Shown: positions 6,762-10,842 of the stretch, in pieces | Numbering within the stretch: position 1 is the first letter of the stretch | Layout: the number at the start of each line of letters is the position of its first letter | DNA from: Firmicutes bacterium UBA3914 | GTDB lineage: Bacteria; Bacillota; Limnochordia; Darwinibacteriales; Darwinibacteriaceae | Direction: 5' to 3' | NCBI GenBank assembly: GCA_002391385.1 | Contig: DGEY01000067.1 | Coordinates: 1-10,842, forward strand | DNA: 10,842 bases | Translations under genes and position numbers: made by a program | Notes under the pieces: generated by a model | What the model was told of the DNA's origin: nothing | The model's database searches: none | The model's input: the letters and a program-made list of their open reading frames with translations, nothing else

Positions 6762-7469
6762 CTAGGGCCAAAGCAGGGCGATCAGAGCCGCAATCAGCAC
6801 CGCGGGGAGCATATTCCCCAGCCGCAGTTTGGTCAAACCCAGCATGTTCAGCCCGATGCCTAAAATGAGCATGCCGCCAGTTGCGGTGAGCTCTTGAATG
6901 ACAAGCTCGCTGAGGAAGGGAGCAATCCAGGTGGCGAGAAGAGCAATCGCTCCCTGGTAGATAAAGACCGGGATGGCGGAAAAGGCCACGCCCAGACCCA
7001 GGGAGGCCGTGAAAAGAACGGCTGTGGTGCCATCGAGCATGGATTTGGCATAAAGCACCTGGTGATCCCCGGTAAGGCCGCTGTTCAGGCTGCCCACCAC
7101 AGCCATGGCCCCGACGCAGTAAACCAGGGTTGCCGTGAGAAAACCTTGGGAAAAATCAGCCGCGCCAAGCTTAACCCGGCCGCCGCCCATGGCGCGCAGT
7201 TTTTCCCCGAAGCGCTCGATCCGGCTTTCCAGATCCAGATTCTCCCCCAGAATCGACCCCACAACCAGGGAAGCGATGGGGATCAAGATATTACTGCTCT
7301 GCAGGCCCATGGAAACACCGATAATGAGTACCGCCAGAGCCAGGGCCTGCATGATGGTCTGGCTGGTTTTCTCCGCCAGCCGGACCACGCTTCCCAAGAG
7401 CGCACCGCAGATAATAGCCGCTGCATTCACCAAGGGACCCCATAAGACCACGGGCACGACCTCCACCAT
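6762..7469 (-). CDS. DUF554 family integral membrane protein (YdfK/YqgA-like)
   Basis: A 235-residue, strongly hydrophobic protein. The ATG at 7469 follows GGGAG (7478-7482) by 8 bases. It matches DUF554 along its whole length: the opening GPLVNAAAIICGALLGS (11-27), SLVVGSILGE (67-76), the central GFLTATLVYCVGAMAVVGSL (109-128), the charged loop GLTGDHQVLYAKSMLDG (131-147), and the end ELTATGGMLILGIGLNMLG (193-211) then GNMLPA (218-223). About seven or eight membrane segments can be placed near 11-29, 40-57, 60-77, 109-128, 148-165, 167-185, 196-212 and 218-233. Length is typical. The family is widespread in bacteria and described as a possible transporter, but the substrate is not known to me. 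It is convergent with the 113-residue unknown gene and divergent from the lipoprotein gene. Confidence 0.93.
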   Translation of the reverse strand: MVEVVPVVLWGPLVNAAAIICGALLGSVVRLAEKTSQTIMQALALAVLIIGVSMGLQSSNILIPIASLVVGSILGENLDLESRIERFGEKLRAMGGGRVKLGAADFSQGFLTATLVYCVGAMAVVGSLNSGLTGDHQVLYAKSMLDGTTAVLFTASLGLGVAFSAIPVFIYQGAIALLATWIAPFLSELVIQELTATGGMLILGIGLNMLGLTKLRLGNMLPAVLIAALIALLWP

Positions 7470-7534
7470 AGGATATGCTCCCAGATCTTCGCCCTTTTCA
7501 GCTGGCTTCCTGCAATCGTAGGAGTAATACCGCT

Positions 7535-7567
7535 CAGATCGCCCTCGGCGGTCTGTTTTTCTGTTTT
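7535..7567 (+). terminator. Strong intrinsic terminator in the DUF554/lipoprotein divergent region
   Basis: CAGATCGCC (7535-7543), loop CTC, and GGCGGTCTG (7547-7555) form a 9-bp stem with one U-G pair, followed by TTTTTCTGTTTT (7556-7567). It is oriented rightward, yet the nearest gene to its left is on the opposite strand, so it does not end any visible gene. It may attenuate a leader transcript of the lipoprotein gene, end a small rightward RNA, or block read-through antisense to the DUF554 gene. Confidence 0.82.
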
Positions 7568-7635
7568 AGTGCGCTTTTCGCTGCAGATGGATGGAATTTG
7601 GTCAGTTTTTGGTTAGAACCCACTGCTACACTAAC

Positions 7636-7673
7636 AGACAAGAAGCCCTAGAAACTTAGGAGGTGTCTTGTCT
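7636..7673 (+). promoter_or_regulatory. Hairpin enclosing the lipoprotein ribosome-binding site
   Basis: AGACAAGA (7636-7643) pairs perfectly with TCTTGTCT (7666-7673). The 22-base loop carries the ribosome-binding site AGGAGGTG (7658-7665), and the last T of the stem is the first base of the TTG start codon. Inside the loop CCTA (7647-7650) can also pair with TAGG (7657-7660), covering part of the site. This arrangement would reduce translation initiation when folded; that role is an inference. Confidence 0.45.
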
Positions 7674-9862
7674 TGAGTGGGAAACGCAAGCTGTTTGTTG
7701 TTTTACTGTTGTTTTTAGTCTTGCTGCTGCAGGGCTGCGGCGGCGGAGGCGGCGGTGGGAACAAGGCTCCCAAAATCACCTCTACCATCCCAGCAGGTAA
7801 AACTCTGACTGTGATTCCTGGACAAGTAGTGGACTTCAGTGTTACTGCCAAGGATGACGATGGCGATGCCTTGAGCTATTTGTGGGAGGCCAGCAAGGGC
7901 ACGCTCGATGCTGGGAACACCAGCACGGCCAAGTGGACAGCCCCGAGTACGGCGGGTAGCGCTACTGTGAAGGTGACGGTGGCTGATGGGAAGGGCGGTA
8001 CGGCTTCCCATACTTGGACCATCACCATCGGCAGCGTACAACCGCCCAGGATTCTCAACCCGAAACCGGAATCCAGCCCCACACAGCGCGCTGAGGTGAA
8101 TATCAACGAAGAGATCATACTCTCCATCCAGACCAATGATCCCCAGGGACTGCCCCTGGAGTCCGAGTGGACGTGCACCCGGGGAACCATAGAAAACCCG
8201 CAGCTGAATACCGCGAAATGGAAAGCCCCAGGAACCACTGGCCCGGCCCAGGTAACAGTTAAGGTGACCAACAGTGCGGGGGTGTCCAGTTCCCATACCT
8301 GGTATTTCACCGTCAAAGGCAGTATTGTGTACGTAAGAGAAGATATCACCGGTACAGTGACCTGGGTAGCTGGGAATATCTACGTAATCGATCAACACGA
8401 CATTTACGTTAGGGGCACGCTCACCATCAACGCTGGCGCGGTGGTGAAGTTCGGCGACGGCCTTTCCCTGCTTACACGTGACAGCGGGCGCATCTCAGCC
8501 CAGGGCAGCGCAGAGTCGCCAGTAGTTTTCACATCCCTCCACGATGATCTGTGGGGCGGCGACACCAATGGGAACCAGGATGCGACCACGCCCGAACCCG
8601 GCGTATGGGGTTCAGTGTATTTGGGCACCAGAAGCGGGAACAAGTTCGAGTACTGCCATTTCTACTACGGCGGCGGCGGCTGGATGGATGGTATGCTCGA
8701 TCTGGGCTCTTCCTCGGGTACGTCGGTCAAGAACTGCACCTTTGCCTTCGCCGAGGGATTTGCCTTATATGCCGTGGAGGCGGAGAAGGTAACCATCGAG
8801 GGGAATACTTTCTATCTCAACGAAAAACCTCTGGCGATTAACGTCTCTACGAGCCTGGACGATTCCAACACGTTCCACAATCCGCAGGCTCCCAGTGAAC
8901 AGAACACCTATCAGGGGATCTTTGTGCAGCCGCGGCCCACGTCGACATTCACCCAGAGCATTTCCTGGGCTGAGTCGGAAGCCGCCTTTGTGCTGGAGGA
9001 TTACCAATGGTACATTGACGACAGTGGCAAGCTGACCTTGGGGCCGGGCGTCACGGTGAAACTGCCCGCGAGTGCCGACATGGCCGTCCGAACGAATTTG
9101 GAGGCCAAGGGGGAAGCGGGAAGACCTGTCGTCTTTACATCAATACACGACAGCACCTACGGCGGCGACAGCAGTGGACCCGCTCCTGATGATCCCCAGC
9201 GCGGTGACTGGAACTCCATCCTAATAGAGAACGAGGCTAGAGCCACCTTTGAGCACTGCGTCATTGCCTACGGAGGCGGCGGCGAGAGCTTGTCCGATGG
9301 CTGGGCAGCTCTGAGGGTCTATGATAACTCTAACGCAGTTACGATCAAAAACACGCTTTTCAAGGATAACAACCGCGCCCTGGATCTCATGTCTCCCAAG
9401 GGCACCATTGAGAACTGCAGATTTGAGCGCAATTTGTACCCGCTGAAGGTCGATGTGAACATTGACACGGACAACAGCCTGGTTATCGTCGACAACGACT
9501 ACAACGCTATCTACGTCTACAGCGAACGCTGGCCTCTATTTACACGCCAGTCCGTCGAGTGGCTGCACACCGGTGTTCCCTATGTACTCCTCAGCGGCCT
9601 GGCTCTTGATCAAACGACCATTCAGCTAGGCACAGGGACTATCTTGAGGGCATACCAGGATGTCGACATTGATGTGAGCAACCTTTCTCGCCTCCAGGGC
9701 TTTGCTAATGCTTACTTCACCTCCTATCGCGATACTCAGCGCGGAGGAAATGTGGGTTGGCCTGGCCCGGCTGCGAAGGGCGACTGGGAAGGCATTTGGG
9801 ATGATAGCCAACTCAAATACGTCTCTGCCCCCAACGTTTTATACGCCCGGTATCCCGAATGA
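7673..9862 (+). CDS. Lipoprotein with two Ig-like domains and a triplicated right-handed beta-helix module
   Basis: A 729-residue cell-surface lipoprotein. The TTG start is the only in-frame start near GGAGG (7659-7663; 9 bases away). A type II signal peptide has positive residues, a leucine/valine core and lipobox LQGC with Cys22, then seven glycines (23-29) as a tether. Residues about 32-120 and 122-215 are two related Ig/PKD-like domains, sharing 'TAKW.AP.T.G.A.V.VKV' and 'SHTW' strands. From about 218 it is beta-helix, with a repeat of about 200 residues: beginnings at about 234, 437 and 634, with PVVFTS at 283 and 485 and its counterpart at 679, each followed by a 'GGD/GGN' loop and then 'G(V/D)W'. 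The third copy breaks off at the protein end. Beta-helix surface proteins bind or cleave polysaccharides or act as adhesins; no catalytic residues are recognisable, so binding is as likely as catalysis. Confidence 0.9.
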   Translation: MSGKRKLFVVLLLFLVLLLQGCGGGGGGGNKAPKITSTIPAGKTLTVIPGQVVDFSVTAKDDDGDALSYLWEASKGTLDAGNTSTAKWTAPSTAGSATVKVTVADGKGGTASHTWTITIGSVQPPRILNPKPESSPTQRAEVNINEEIILSIQTNDPQGLPLESEWTCTRGTIENPQLNTAKWKAPGTTGPAQVTVKVTNSAGVSSSHTWYFTVKGSIVYVREDITGTVTWVAGNIYVIDQHDIYVRGTLTINAGAVVKFGDGLSLLTRDSGRISAQGSAESPVVFTSLHDDLWGGDTNGNQDATTPEPGVWGSVYLGTRSGNKFEYCHFYYGGGGWMDGMLDLGSSSGTSVKNCTFAFAEGFALYAVEAEKVTIEGNTFYLNEKPLAINVSTSLDDSNTFHNPQAPSEQNTYQGIFVQPRPTSTFTQSISWAESEAAFVLEDYQWYIDDSGKLTLGPGVTVKLPASADMAVRTNLEAKGEAGRPVVFTSIHDSTYGGDSSGPAPDDPQRGDWNSILIENEARATFEHCVIAYGGGGESLSDGWAALRVYDNSNAVTIKNTLFKDNNRALDLMSPKGTIENCRFERNLYPLKVDVNIDTDNSLVIVDNDYNAIYVYSERWPLFTRQSVEWLHTGVPYVLLSGLALDQTTIQLGTGTILRAYQDVDIDVSNLSRLQGFANAYFTSYRDTQRGGNVGWPGPAAKGDWEGIWDDSQLKYVSAPNVLYARYPE

Positions 9863-9885
9863 TGGCTTGGGACAAGGAAAGCAAG

Positions 9886-9914
9886 AACGGCTCCAGATCT
9901 GCTCTGGAGCCGTC
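9886..9914. terminator. Hairpin between convergent genes, probable bidirectional terminator
   Basis: ACGGCTCCAGA (9887-9897) pairs perfectly with TCTGGAGCCGT (9903-9913) around a five-base loop. It lies between the stop of the lipoprotein gene and the stop of the minus-strand regulator gene. The strand leading leftward has the more T-rich continuation (TTCTTGCTTTCC), so it suits the regulator transcript better; rightward the following bases are C-rich, so termination of the lipoprotein transcript would be weak. Confidence 0.65.
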
Positions 9915-9924
9915 CCTCTGCTCG

Positions 9925-10842
9925 TCAGTCGCTTGGGGGTCCTAGGTTGAGGCTGTGGTAGGCCTGCTGTGTTTCTGGGGAAGGTTTCACCCCGAGTTCC
10001 CTCTGGAGGATGCCCGTGAGCAGGGCATACTGCCGCTGGGCCGCCTGGCGCTGGCCGCTTTTGGCGTACGCCTCGATTAAGAGCGCATGGTAGAGTTCGT
10101 TCAGTTCGTCCCGTTTCAGCAGCATAACCAGTTCGCTGATGGCCTTCTCGTACTGGCTGGCCCTCAAGTAGCAGTGCACCAGGCGCAGCTGGGCTTCCCC
10201 GCAGCGCAGGCGCAGCGCTTCCCTGTGGGGGATCACCCACTGGTAATCCAGGTTTTCCAGGTAATCGCCGTGGTAGTGCTTCAGCGCCTCTTCCAGCAGC
10301 TTCATCTGCTCCGGCGAATCCGCTTCCTGGCTGAGGGCGGCCTTGAGCAGCGCCTCGAAGCGGTCCAGGTCTGTGGACGCGGGCACCGTTAGAGAGTAGG
10401 CGTCGGTGCCCCGCTGGATCAGATCCGGCAGTCCGTAGTTCTTCAGCACAGTGCGCAGGCGGTAGAGGGTGGTGTGGAACTGGGCATCTGCCTTCTCCAG
10501 GTCTTGGTTGTCATCGGGCCACAGCGCTTCGATGATCTGGTCCTTGGTAACGGGTTGGCCCACATGGGCTAAGTAGATAAGCAGATCCCTGGCCCTCTGG
10601 CTGCGCCATTTGATGCCCGTGAGCTCCTGGGAATCCACGAAGATGCGCACGGGTCCCAAGAGCTGCAGACGCAGGGCGGGTACCGCTGCGCGGTGGGCCG
10701 ACTCCTCAGGACTCCGCAGGCGCTCCAGGGCTTCCGCAGCCATATTGCGCACATATTCCACAGCATCTTTCTGCAGCATCGCCAGGAGGCTGCAGGCCTC
10801 ATCTCCGCCGATCTCCACGAGCACGGGGATGATCCGCTGCTT
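9925..10842 (-). CDS. SARP/BTAD-type transcriptional regulator, C-terminal part; 5' end outside window
   Basis: The frame is open through the right edge, so only the last 305 residues are seen; the GTG at 10824 lies inside a helical repeat and is unlikely to be the start. Residue numbers here count from that GTG. Residues 1-37 (with EIGGDEACSLLAMLQKDAVE early on) look like a HEAT or PBS-lyase-type repeat pair. Residues 51-147 form an OmpR-like winged helix with the SARP signature LWPD (101-104), KADAQFHTTLYRLRTVLK (111-128) and GTDAYSL (139-145). Residues 152-294 are the helical bacterial transcriptional activation domain (TPR-like), ending RELGVKPSPET. SARP-type factors activate RNA polymerase at direct-repeat sites. 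In classical SARPs this module is at the N-terminus; here it is at the extreme C-terminus, as in large ATPase-containing regulators. What lies upstream cannot be seen. Confidence 0.85.
   Translation of the reverse strand, partial: KQRIIPVLVEIGGDEACSLLAMLQKDAVEYVRNMAAEALERLRSPEESAHRAAVPALRLQLLGPVRIFVDSQELTGIKWRSQRARDLLIYLAHVGQPVTKDQIIEALWPDDNQDLEKADAQFHTTLYRLRTVLKNYGLPDLIQRGTDAYSLTVPASTDLDRFEALLKAALSQEADSPEQMKLLEEALKHYHGDYLENLDYQWVIPHREALRLRCGEAQLRLVHCYLRASQYEKAISELVMLLKRDELNELYHALLIEAYAKSGQRQAAQRQYALLTGILQRELGVKPSPETQQAYHSLNLGPPSD

Noticed and set aside
6759..6768. Perfect 10-bp palindrome GCCCTAGGGC at the end of the DUF554 gene
   Set aside because: It has no loop or T tract and overlaps the stop codon; a single 10-bp palindrome is compatible with chance.
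7739..7759. GGC-rich run coding seven glycines after the lipoprotein cysteine, considered as a phase-variable tract
   Set aside because: The codons are mixed (GGC, GGA, GGT, GGG) rather than a pure repeat, so slippage is unlikely; a flexible surface tether explains it.

Overview
The window reads as chromosomal DNA of a moderately GC-rich Gram-positive (Firmicutes/Clostridia-like) bacterium. Evidence for this: very strong GGAGG ribosome-binding sites 7-10 bases before almost every start; free use of GTG and TTG starts; an HD-GYP protein, a YbxB/RsmC-like single-domain methyltransferase, a DUF554 membrane protein and a lipoprotein with a type II signal peptide. The lineage is an inference from style and gene content, not from a marker gene. 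I see no rRNA, tRNA, CRISPR array, insertion sequence, integrase or attachment site.

Layout, left to right: (1) 3' part of an HD-GYP phosphodiesterase-type gene (+), closed by a clear intrinsic terminator. (2) A small class I SAM methyltransferase (+). (3) A stand-alone seven-bladed WD40-like propeller protein (-). (4) A transmembrane dCache chemoreceptor (+). (5) A dienelactone-hydrolase-like alpha/beta hydrolase (-). (6) A two-domain protein with a C-terminal gamma-glutamylcyclotransferase domain, followed at 27 bp by (7) a 113-residue protein of unknown function (both +). (8) A DUF554 membrane protein (-). (9) A 729-residue lipoprotein with two Ig-like domains and three copies of a beta-helix module (+). 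(10) The 3' part of a gene on the minus strand with HEAT-like sequence followed by a SARP-type winged helix and bacterial transcriptional activation domain, running off the right edge.

The ten genes change strand seven times. Genes 6 and 7 are the only pair that look like an operon; genes 1 and 2 are collinear but separated by a terminator. The genes therefore do not form an evident pathway: sensing and signalling (HD-GYP, chemoreceptor, SARP-type regulator), surface (lipoprotein) and small enzymes are mixed. I do not see a convincing new multi-gene system. The observations most worth following are the cyclotransferase fusion and its unknown small partner, the triplicated beta-helix lipoprotein with its leader region (an orphan terminator and a hairpin enclosing the ribosome-binding site), and the inverted placement of the SARP module at a protein's C-terminus.
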